DNA of 28,198 bases from an uncultured Aquincola sp. (GTDB lineage Bacteria; Pseudomonadota; Gammaproteobacteria; Burkholderiales; Burkholderiaceae). The DNA is taken from positions 1-28,198 of the forward strand of contig CAKZXL010000721.1 in the NCBI GenBank assembly GCA_937883885.1, in the 5' to 3' direction. Under the pieces are notes generated by a model, which did not search any database, was not told the origin of the DNA, and worked only from the letters and a program-made list of their open reading frames with translations. Position numbers and translations under genes: made by a program. Positions 14,442 through 21,185 of this stretch are shown piece after piece. Every line of letters begins with the position of its first letter. Positions within the stretch are counted from its first letter, which is position 1.

Positions 14442-15853
14442 ATCCGGAGTTGCTTGCGCCCTTGATGTTCACGACATTGGTCGTGGTGCTTCTGGCCGGC
14501 TTTCCCGTGGCGTTTTCGCTCGCGGCTGTGGCTGCCGCTTTCGCGGTGCTGGGCGTGGCACTGGGGCAGTTCAACCCACCGTTCCTGCTGGCCATGTCGC
14601 TGCGGGTGCAAGGCATCTTCAACAGCGACAACTTCCTGGCCGTGCCGCTGTTCGTGCTGATGGGGCTGATCCTCGAGCGCACAGGCGTTGCCGAAGACAC
14701 GCTGCTCGCGCTGAGCCGGCTGTTCGGCCGCGCGCCGGGCGGCTTGCTCTACGCCACGATCACCGTCGGCGCCGGCCTCTCCGCGATCACCGGCTTCGTC
14801 TCGGCCTCGGTCATCGCCATGGGCTTGATCGCACTGCCCGCGATGCTCAAGGCCGGCTACGACGCGCGCCTGGCCACCGGCTCCATCGCGGCCGCGGGCA
14901 CCCTGGCGCAGATGCTGCCGCCCAGCCTGGTGCTGATCGTCCTTGCCGAGCAGGTGGAAGTCCCGCTGATCGACATCTTCCACGCGGTGCTGCTGCCCAG
15001 CGCAATGCTGGTGGGCCTGTACCTTGTCTTCGTGCTGGTCGCAACGGCCTGGCTGCCACGGCTCGCCCCGCCCATCTCAGCCCAAGGTGAATCGTCGCGT
15101 ATGCGGATGTGGCTGCAGGCGGCAAGCGCGGCCGGCGTTCCCTTGGGGCTGATCCTCCTGATCCTTGCGTCCATCTACTTCGGCGTCGCGACGCCGACGG
15201 AAGGCGGTGCCATCGGCGTGTGCGGCGCGGTGGCGATCGCAGCGGCCAGGAAGCGGCTGGCGCAGGGTCGGCTCAGCCAGGCACTGACGAACACCGGGGT
15301 GTTGTGCTCCAGCGTGATCTTTCTGCTGCTCGGCGCGTCGTTCTTCACGCTCGTGTTTCGCGGCTTCGACGGACCGGTCTGGATCGAAGGGCTCTTCAGC
15401 CACTTGCCGCAGGGGCAGCTGCCGTTCCTCGTGGCTGTCACGGCAGGCATCTTCCTGCTCGGCTTCTTCCTGGACTTCTTCGAGATCGCGTTCATCGTGG
15501 TGCCGCTCATCGCTCCCGTCGCACGCAAGCTGGGTGTCGACATGGTGTGGCTCACGGTGATGATCGCCGTGGTGTTGCAGACCTCGTTCATGCATCCGCC
15601 GTTCGGCATCGCCCTTTACAACCTGCGCAGCGTGGCGCCCGCCACAGTCCGGACCACGCAGATCTATGTGGGCGCCATTCCCTTCCTGGCCATCCAGTTG
15701 CTGATGGTGGTCCTGTTGGTGGTCTTCCCGGGCTTGGCGGCCACGGATCAGGTCCAGCACCGCGCCACTCAGCAGGAGATCGACGACGCGCTCCGCCCGC
15801 CGCCCGCCGACCCTGTTCCGGACCCCGGCCTTTCAGACTTTGAGAAGAAGTGA
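14438..15853 (+). CDS. dctM: TRAP transporter large permease DctM
   Basis: This 471-residue inner-membrane subunit of a Na+-coupled tripartite (TRAP) uptake system for organic acids consists mostly of hydrophobic helices. It has the DctM signatures NSDNFLAVPLFVLMGLILER, GFVSASVIAMGLIALPAML and GSIAAAGTLAQMLPPSLVLI, and in the second half ATPTEGGAIGVCGAV. These resemble the subgroup annotated for mannitol/chloroaromatic compounds. It is complete and overlaps the dctQ stop by 4 nt. The partner DctQ is truncated and no DctP binding protein is in the window, so the transporter is probably non-functional here unless partners lie elsewhere. The C-terminal ~35 residues are a charged Pro/Asp-rich tail. 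Confidence 0.92.
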   Translation: MNPELLAPLMFTTLVVVLLAGFPVAFSLAAVAAAFAVLGVALGQFNPPFLLAMSLRVQGIFNSDNFLAVPLFVLMGLILERTGVAEDTLLALSRLFGRAPGGLLYATITVGAGLSAITGFVSASVIAMGLIALPAMLKAGYDARLATGSIAAAGTLAQMLPPSLVLIVLAEQVEVPLIDIFHAVLLPSAMLVGLYLVFVLVATAWLPRLAPPISAQGESSRMRMWLQAASAAGVPLGLILLILASIYFGVATPTEGGAIGVCGAVAIAAARKRLAQGRLSQALTNTGVLCSSVIFLLLGASFFTLVFRGFDGPVWIEGLFSHLPQGQLPFLVAVTAGIFLLGFFLDFFEIAFIVVPLIAPVARKLGVDMVWLTVMIAVVLQTSFMHPPFGIALYNLRSVAPATVRTTQIYVGAIPFLAIQLLMVVLLVVFPGLAATDQVQHRATQQEIDDALRPPPADPVPDPGLSDFEKK

Positions 15854-15950
15854 TGTCCCATCCCCAGGGCATTCGAATCCGAAGCGCCTGTCGCGTTCAA
15901 CACCCACCGCTCCGAGGTTCCGGACGGTGAGCAAGCGCAGAACCAGCTGC

Positions 15951-16424
15951 CTACCTGGACACGAACCGCAACCTCGGCTGGCGGTGGCCAACCAGGGCAG
16001 CGGCGCCAGTTCCATGTACAGCGCCCTGCCCGCGAGACTTGACGCTCTTCAAGCCATCCAAGACTCCACACTCGGCGGCCACACCATCGCAATGTCTGCG
16101 TAGCGCCTTGAGTTCCTGCCGCAGTTGCTTCAACTCGCGGATGCGTCGGGCGACGTGCTCGATGTGCTCGTCCAGCACGTCATTGACGGCCTGACAGTTG
16201 TCGCGCGGCGCATCCTGGGAGCGCAGCAGCGCACGAATCTCATCAAGCGTCATGTCCAGCGAACGGCAATGCCGTATGAAGGCCAGGCGCTCCAGGTGCT
16301 CGGGTTTGTAGAGCCGATAGTTACCCTCGCTTCGCGGCGGTTCTCCAAGCAGGCCCTCGCGCTCGTAGAAGCGGATGGTCTCGACCTGGGTCTGGGTGAT
16401 CTTTGCGAGTTCGCCGATCCTCAT
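15951..16424 (-). CDS. pbrR: MerR-family metal regulator, PbrR/CadR type (end of pbr operon)
   Basis: This DNA-binding activator has 157 residues. The ATG at 16424 (MRIGELAK) is preferred because GGAG sits 6 nt upstream; 16436 is in frame. The winged helix is QVETIRFYEREGLL ... NYRLY. After the long dimer helix come the metal ligands that define Pb/Cd/Zn sensors: C77 (RDNCQAV), C112 (RRHC) and C119 (AECGVL). The C-terminus continues about 35 residues beyond the usual end and lacks a His-rich tail. It lies last on the same strand as pbrA-PAP2-ORF-lspA, not divergent from pbrA as in the classical Cupriavidus arrangement. It probably acts on the pbrA promoter at 21.0 kb and perhaps on the related sites elsewhere. 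Confidence 0.9.
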   Translation of the reverse strand: MRIGELAKITQTQVETIRFYEREGLLGEPPRSEGNYRLYKPEHLERLAFIRHCRSLDMTLDEIRALLRSQDAPRDNCQAVNDVLDEHIEHVARRIRELKQLRQELKALRRHCDGVAAECGVLDGLKSVKSRGQGAVHGTGAAALVGHRQPRLRFVSR

Positions 16425-16533
16425 GGACAACTCCATTCATGAACGCACATGGTGCCTCGCCAGCCCGATAGCCACCTCTCGCTTCAATCGTCCCATCGAG
16501 AGCAGCCGCTCCGAGGTTTGCGCCGGCTGAGAT

Positions 16534-17034
16534 TCAGGAGCCAGCAGGTGAGGCCGGCTTCGCATCGCCGTACCCCAGAAGCGATGCCAGTGCGACAGCG
16601 CCCCCGGTGATCGCCATGTCTGCGATGTTGAACGCTGGCCAGTGCACGCCGCGGAGGTGAAAGTCGAGGTAGTCGATCACCTGCCCACGCGCGACGCGGT
16701 CGAAGGCGTTGCCCAGCGCTCCGCCAAGGATCAAGCTGTAGGCAAGGGCTTCGAGGTGGCGCATCGGTCTGGCCAGCATCCATGCCAACCAAATCGATGC
16801 TCCCAGCGCAATCGCGAAGAGGAACCAGCGCTGCCAACCTCCGGCACCTGCCAAGAAGCCAAATGCCGCGCCTGGGTTCAGGACATGGACCAAATTGAAG
16901 AACGACGTCACCTCAAGTGACCAGCCCAACGGAGTGGTCAGGTCGATGAAGGTCTTGGCGGCTTGGTCGAGGACAAGCACGAGGAACGCCATGCCGTACC
17001 AACGGGCTTTGCGATCTGGATCTGTCATTTGCAT
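16534..17034 (-). CDS. pbrC: Lipoprotein signal peptidase, PbrC-like (second lspA)
   Basis: This 166-residue LspA homologue has LVLDQAAKTFI, FFNLVHVLNPGAAFGFLAG, LGNAFDR with catalytic D112, and FNIADM with catalytic D139; four TM spans. In known lead operons an LspA-like protein (PbrC) accompanies the phosphatase PbrB, sometimes fused, and is thought to be needed for the exporter-phosphatase system. Here it is a separate gene downstream of a PAP2 phosphatase. Its ATG directly abuts the stop codon of a small Cys-rich frame (TAG then ATG). It clearly diverges from the lspA at 956-1507, so the two are not a recent duplication. The symbol follows from context. Confidence 0.9.
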   Translation of the reverse strand: MQMTDPDRKARWYGMAFLVLVLDQAAKTFIDLTTPLGWSLEVTSFFNLVHVLNPGAAFGFLAGAGGWQRWFLFAIALGASIWLAWMLARPMRHLEALAYSLILGGALGNAFDRVARGQVIDYLDFHLRGVHWPAFNIADMAITGGAVALASLLGYGDAKPASPAGS

Positions 17035-17232
17035 CTACAAGGTCGCGGGAATCGGTGCATGGCGTCGCAGAGGACCGTGGCTTTCACTGTCGGAGTGCAT
17101 GAAGGTTTGAGCGAACGGCCTGCATCTGGAACCGCACCAACCAGCGACCTCAGCGCATCGACATGGCCATCGCCGAATGCTCTGGTCAATTTTGACGTCG
17201 GCGACCAGTTCCAGCGCGAAGCAAGCGCTCAT
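17035..17232 (-). CDS. Candidate small Cys-rich protein between the phosphatase and lspA
   Basis: A 65-codon frame exactly fills the gap between the PAP2 gene and lspA: its ATG overlaps the phosphatase stop (ATGA) and its TAG touches the lspA ATG. The product has five cysteines (C4, C24, C26, C33, C37; local pattern CRC-x6-C-x3-C) and two His downstream, with no signal peptide. The known lead operon contains a small Cys-rich cytoplasmic Pb-binding protein, PbrD, but I see no clear similarity in sequence or spacing. Third codon positions look less uniformly G/C than in neighbours, which weakens the case. It could be a real translationally coupled metallothionein-like gene or decayed linker DNA from a former PbrB-PbrC fusion. 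Confidence 0.4.
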   Translation of the reverse strand: MSACFALELVADVKIDQSIRRWPCRCAEVAGWCGSRCRPFAQTFMHSDSESHGPLRRHAPIPATL

Positions 17233-17852
17233 CGCCTTCGCCCGCAGACAGGGAGTCCGACGTCAACCCAGCGCGCCAGTTGGTTGACGACCACCACGCA
17301 AGCCCAACCCAGAGTGAAGCCTGCCAGCACGTCCGCAGGGAAATGCGCTCCAAGCGCAACACGCGACCAGCCGACCCCCACCATGAACGTCAGCAGGGCG
17401 ACCCTTGCTGGCCAGCCGAAGAGAGGCCAGAGCGTCGTCGCAAGCACGGCTGCATACGTCGCGTGCCCGCTGGGCAGCGCGTAGAGGCTGTCAGGCGTGC
17501 CCAGGACACGGAAGGCCGTTTCGCCCAGCACCGTCGAAGGCCGAGGGAAGGCCAAGGCCGCTTTGGCGGCAGCACCGACCGACAAGGCGAACAGGAGGCC
17601 GACCACAAACCTGGTCAAAACGATCTTGACCCGCATGGCGTGGCCGCTGGACTGGCTGCGACTCCACAGCAGAAGCACCGCAACGACAGCAGGTGCACCC
17701 CAATAACTGCCCAGCCAGGTCAGCGACTCGGGCAGCCAGAGCCAAGCGTCGGGAACGGCGCGGTTCATGGACAGGAAGAGGTCCAAGTTCGCGCCGCCCC
17801 AGTCGTACAGCCAGTGCCTGAACCAGTCGCCTGCGGATGCCAGCGCCTGCAT
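17229..17852 (-). CDS. pbrB: PAP2-family undecaprenyl-pyrophosphate phosphatase, PbrB-like
   Basis: This is a 207-residue membrane phosphatase with the three acid-phosphatase motifs in order: KAALAFPRPS (K-x5-RP), PSGHAT and SRVALGAHFPADV (SR-x5-H-x3-D), set among about six hydrophobic segments. A longer frame reaches back into pbrA, but the ATG at 17852 is 5 nt after the pbrA stop and gives a normal N-terminus. In the Cupriavidus lead system PbrB hydrolyses C55-PP and releases phosphate outside the membrane, where it traps exported Pb(II). The tight spacing to pbrA supports that role here. Ordinary cell-wall lipid recycling is the alternative. Confidence 0.88.
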   Translation of the reverse strand: MQALASAGDWFRHWLYDWGGANLDLFLSMNRAVPDAWLWLPESLTWLGSYWGAPAVVAVLLLWSRSQSSGHAMRVKIVLTRFVVGLLFALSVGAAAKAALAFPRPSTVLGETAFRVLGTPDSLYALPSGHATYAAVLATTLWPLFGWPARVALLTFMVGVGWSRVALGAHFPADVLAGFTLGWACVVVVNQLARWVDVGLPVCGRRR

Positions 17853-17857
17853 GCCGC

Positions 17858-20800
17858 TCAGGCCACCTTGGCCTTGAGCAGCCTGAGGCCGTTGAAGACC
17901 ACCAACAGGCTCGCCCCCATGTCGGCGAAGACAGCCATCCACAGCGTGGCCATCCCCATCAGGGCAAGCGCCATGAACACGGCCTTGATCCCCAGCGCAA
18001 ACACGATGTTCTGCTTCAAGATGGCGCCGGTCTTGCGGCTGAGGCGAATGAACTCCGGGATCTTGCGCAGGTCGTCGTCCATCAGGGCGACATCGGCCGT
18101 TTCGATTGCGGTGTCGGTGCCGGCCGCGCCCATGGCGAAGCCGATGCTGGACTTGGCCAGTGCGGGCGCATCGTTGATGCCGTCGCCGACCATGCCCACC
18201 GTGCCGTGCGTGGCCAGTTCAGCCTCCACGGCCGCGAGTTTCTCTTCCGGCAACAGGCTGCCACGGGCATCGTCGATGCCCACGTTCCTGGCAATCACGT
18301 TCGCGGTCTGCTGGTTGTCGCCCGTGAGCATCACCGTGCGCACACCCATGCCATGCAATTCGGCGATGGCCTGCAGGCTGGTCTCGCGCACCGTGTCCGC
18401 CACGCCAATCACGGCCAGCACAGCCGACTCAGTTGCGATGGTGATCGCGGTCTTGCCTTCGGACTCGAGCTTCTTCAGCGCGGCCTCGGCCGCCTCGTTG
18501 CGGATCCCCAGTTCCTGCAGCAGCCGCGGGTTGCCCAGGTAGTACCACTGACCCGAGATGCGGCCCTTGACGCCCCGACCCGTGATCGCCTCGAAGCCGT
18601 CGACCTCGGCCAGGTCTTGGCCATGCTCTCCCTTCCAATGTGCGGTGACCGCACCGGAAACCGGATGGTCGGACCGTGTGGCCAGGCTCGCGGCCAGCCG
18701 CAGGGCATCGCGCTCCTGCGTGCCGAGGGCCACGACATCGGTCACAACGGGCTTGCCCTGCGTGATCGTTCCGGTTTTGTCGAAGGCGAGCGCCTTGAGT
18801 TGGCGGCCCTGCTCGAGGTAGGCGCCGCCCTTGATCAGGATGCCGCGGCGCGCCGCGGCGGCCAGGCCACTGACCACCGTCACGGGCGTGGCGATGACCA
18901 GGGCGCAGGGACAGGCGATCACCAGCAGCACCAGCGCCTTGTAGATCCAGTCCATCCACGCTCCGCCAAGGAACAGCGGAGGCACGAGCATCACCGTCAG
19001 CGCCACGGCAAAGACTGCCGGCGTATAGACGCGCGCGAACTGGTCGACGAAGCGCTGCGTCGGCGCGCGGCTGCCCTGGGCTTCCTCCACGGCCTTGATG
19101 ATGCGGGCCAGGGTCGAATGCGTGGCCTCGGCCGTGACCTTGTAGATAAATGAGCCGGTCTCGTTGATGGTCCCCGCGAACACCGTGTCGCCCACGGCTT
19201 TCGCCACGGGAATGCTCTCGCCGGTGATCGGCGCCTGGTTGACAGCGGACTGGCCGCTCTCCAGCACGCCGTCCAGCGGGATGCGCTCCCCGGGCCGAAT
19301 CCGCACGAGTTCCCCGAGCGCCACCGTCTTGGCCGGCACTTCCTGCCAGCTGCCATCCGGTTGCTGCACCGTCGCCTTCTCCGGTGCCATCGCGAGCAAT
19401 CCGCGGATCGCGTTGCGCGCGCGGTCGAGGGACAGCACTTCGATGACTTCGGCCAGCGCAAACAGGAACATCACCATCGCGGCCTCGGGCCATTGCCCGA
19501 TCAGGATCGCTCCCGTCACGGCGATGGACATGAGCGCATTCATGTTCAGGATGCCGCTCTTCAGGGCGATCCAGCCCTTCTTGTAGGTGGGCCAGCCGCC
19601 CGTGGCGATCGACACCAGCGCCAGCGCGATGACGGGCCAGGCGTTGTCCTTGCCAGTGCTGAAAGCAATGACTTCGGCCACCGCCGCGCTGACTCCCGCC
19701 ACCGCCATCAGGGCCCACTGGCGGCGGCTCACCGAGGGCTTGGGGGCCGTCTCGCTCTCGGCAGCCCGATCCACGTCGGGCACGGCCTTCATGCCGATCG
19801 CATGCAACGCCGCCGCCACTTCCGCCGGAGGAAGGGAATGGGTCACCGTCAGTTTGCGCTGCATGAGATTGAACTCGAGGCCCTGCACCCCTGCCATGTG
19901 CTGCAGCTTCTCGCGGATCAACCCTTCCTCGGTCGGGCAGTCCATGTTCTCGATGCGATAAACGCTTTGCTGGCCGCTACCGGCTGCCGGCGCCGCCGGC
20001 TCGGCGGGTGGCAGGCCGATATCCTTGAGCGCCCGCACGATGGTCTCGGTGGACGGCAGCGTGTGGTTCACCGACAGCTTGCGCTGCATCAGGTTGAAGT
20101 CCAGCCCTGCGACGCCGGGCATGTTGCCCAGCCGCTTGCGAATCAGGCCTTCTTCCGTGGGGCAGTCCATCTTCTCGATGAGGAAGGTGTCCGTGCGGGC
20201 CGCTGCGGCAGCGCCTGCCGTCTTTGGAGTGGCTGGTTCGGGGCGCACCGCAGCGGTGTCGCTGCTCGGCGGCATGCCCAGTTCGGTGAGGGCCTGCACG
20301 ATCGGACCCGTGTCCGCCAGCCGGTGCAAGACCGTGAGCCCTCGCTTGGGCAACTCGAACTCCAGGCTCTCCACGCCTGCGATGGTTCCCAGTCGCTCGC
20401 GTACCTGTCGCTCCTCATTCACGCAGTCCATGTTCGGCACATGAAACTGCGAGCGGGTCACCGGCTGTTCGGAGGAAAGCGCCGTCGCCGGCATGCCGAT
20501 GGACGCGAGCGCGTCGGTGAGGGCGGCGACGTCAGGCAAGCCGTGCTGGACCGTCAGGACGTGTTGCTCGAGGTCGAATTCCAACCCGTCGACACCCTGC
20601 AACTGAGCGAAGCGTTCTCGAATCTGCGCCACCTCGTTGCGGCAATCCATCTTGGGCACATGGAAGCGATCGGTGCGCGGTTCACGCCCCTGTGGTTCCG
20701 GAGGCAGTCCGATTTCGGCCAGCGCGGTCGTCACCGGCCCCAGGTCCTGCAGTCGGTGGAAGACGGTGAGGCTGTGCTGTGTCAGGTCGAACGCCAGGGA

Positions 20801-20974
20801 CTCCACACCGGCGATCTGCCCCAGGCGTTGACGAATCTGCCGCTCCTCGCTCGGGCAGTCCATCTTCTGGATATGGAACACCGTCGTCGTAGCCGACTGG
20901 GCACTACCGACCAGTGGTTCCTTGGACAGGGACTCGCACGCGGCGCTGCCGCATGAGGCGTTGCTCGAGGTCAT
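17858..20974 (-). CDS. pbrA: Pb/Cd/Zn-exporting P1B-2 ATPase PbrA with five N-terminal HMA domains
   Basis: This metal efflux ATPase of about 1038 residues is clearly longer than the usual ~700-800. The ATG at 20974 is chosen for its GGAGAAAG ribosome site; an open frame reaches 21115 but crosses the promoter. After a Cys-containing lead (C8, C13) come five tandem ferredoxin-like HMA modules, with metal motifs MDCPSEE (C40), MDCRNEV (C111), MDCVNEE (C184), MDCPTEE (C271) and MDCPTEE (C346). These are the single-Cys-plus-Glu form typical of PbrA relatives, not CxxC. The core has ITGESIP, TM6 ACPCALVIATP (near 687), DKTGTITQG (near 730), HPVSGA, GDGINDAPAL (near 931) and the TM8 ADMGASLLVVFNGLRLL Asp motif of Pb/Zn/Cd pumps. 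A MerR-type promoter lies upstream and the PAP2 phosphatase follows by 5 nt. Confidence 0.95.
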   Translation of the reverse strand: MTSSNASCGSAACESLSKEPLVGSAQSATTTVFHIQKMDCPSEERQIRQRLGQIAGVESLAFDLTQHSLTVFHRLQDLGPVTTALAEIGLPPEPQGREPRTDRFHVPKMDCRNEVAQIRERFAQLQGVDGLEFDLEQHVLTVQHGLPDVAALTDALASIGMPATALSSEQPVTRSQFHVPNMDCVNEERQVRERLGTIAGVESLEFELPKRGLTVLHRLADTGPIVQALTELGMPPSSDTAAVRPEPATPKTAGAAAAARTDTFLIEKMDCPTEEGLIRKRLGNMPGVAGLDFNLMQRKLSVNHTLPSTETIVRALKDIGLPPAEPAAPAAGSGQQSVYRIENMDCPTEEGLIREKLQHMAGVQGLEFNLMQRKLTVTHSLPPAEVAAALHAIGMKAVPDVDRAAESETAPKPSVSRRQWALMAVAGVSAAVAEVIAFSTGKDNAWPVIALALVSIATGGWPTYKKGWIALKSGILNMNALMSIAVTGAILIGQWPEAAMVMFLFALAEVIEVLSLDRARNAIRGLLAMAPEKATVQQPDGSWQEVPAKTVALGELVRIRPGERIPLDGVLESGQSAVNQAPITGESIPVAKAVGDTVFAGTINETGSFIYKVTAEATHSTLARIIKAVEEAQGSRAPTQRFVDQFARVYTPAVFAVALTVMLVPPLFLGGAWMDWIYKALVLLVIACPCALVIATPVTVVSGLAAAARRGILIKGGAYLEQGRQLKALAFDKTGTITQGKPVVTDVVALGTQERDALRLAASLATRSDHPVSGAVTAHWKGEHGQDLAEVDGFEAITGRGVKGRISGQWYYLGNPRLLQELGIRNEAAEAALKKLESEGKTAITIATESAVLAVIGVADTVRETSLQAIAELHGMGVRTVMLTGDNQQTANVIARNVGIDDARGSLLPEEKLAAVEAELATHGTVGMVGDGINDAPALAKSSIGFAMGAAGTDTAIETADVALMDDDLRKIPEFIRLSRKTGAILKQNIVFALGIKAVFMALALMGMATLWMAVFADMGASLLVVFNGLRLLKAKVA

Positions 20975-21005
20975 CGCGTCTTTCTCCGAACTTCTGACTG
21001 CATCA

Positions 21006-21036
21006 AAGTTACACCCTCTAGCCGCTACAGGGTCAA
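21006..21036 (-). promoter_or_regulatory. MerR-type promoter/operator of pbrA
   Basis: Reading leftward: -35 TTGACC (21036-21031), 19-bp spacer, -10 TAACTT (21011-21006), 31 nt before the pbrA ATG. The spacer holds a near-perfect dyad, ACCCTGTAG and CTAGAGGGT separated by CGG (21033-21013), with one mismatch in nine between arms. This is the classical PbrR/CadR/MerR architecture, in which the activator corrects the over-long spacer when metal binds. Confidence 0.85.
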
Positions 21037-21155
21037 GCGGTTTCTTCGGGTACTGGCGACCTGGCCCCAGGAGGGCTTCAATGGCCGAGGTCCAGCAGTT
21101 GGAGGGCCGCGCCATCCACCTTCGGTGCAGCAGTGCTGAACACCCGCATTGTTGT

Positions 21156-21174
21156 TAGAATGATTCTCATTTGC
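21156..21174 (+). promoter_or_regulatory. Fur-box-like palindrome before the permease
   Basis: The core AATGATTCTCATT (21159-21171) matches 11 of 13 central bases of the classical Fur box; over the full 19 bp I count 13 matches. It is AT-rich in an otherwise very GC-rich region and lies 15 nt upstream of the preferred ATG of the permease. This suggests iron repression by Fur. Confidence 0.6.
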
Positions 21175-21185
21175 ATTTCAAGCTC

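Noticed and set aside
17180..17205. TTTTGACGTCGGCG as a further MerR-type promoter
   Set aside because: No dyad and no -10 at 19 bp; it lies inside the candidate small ORF.
18300..20950. Regularly repeated motifs that might be a CRISPR-like or DNA repeat array
   Set aside because: The periodicity (~220-260 bp) comes from the five coding HMA domains of PbrA, not from non-coding repeats.
19361..20956. Long plus-strand frame opposite the HMA array of PbrA
   Set aside because: Shadow of the repeated HMA modules; its apparent repeats simply mirror them.
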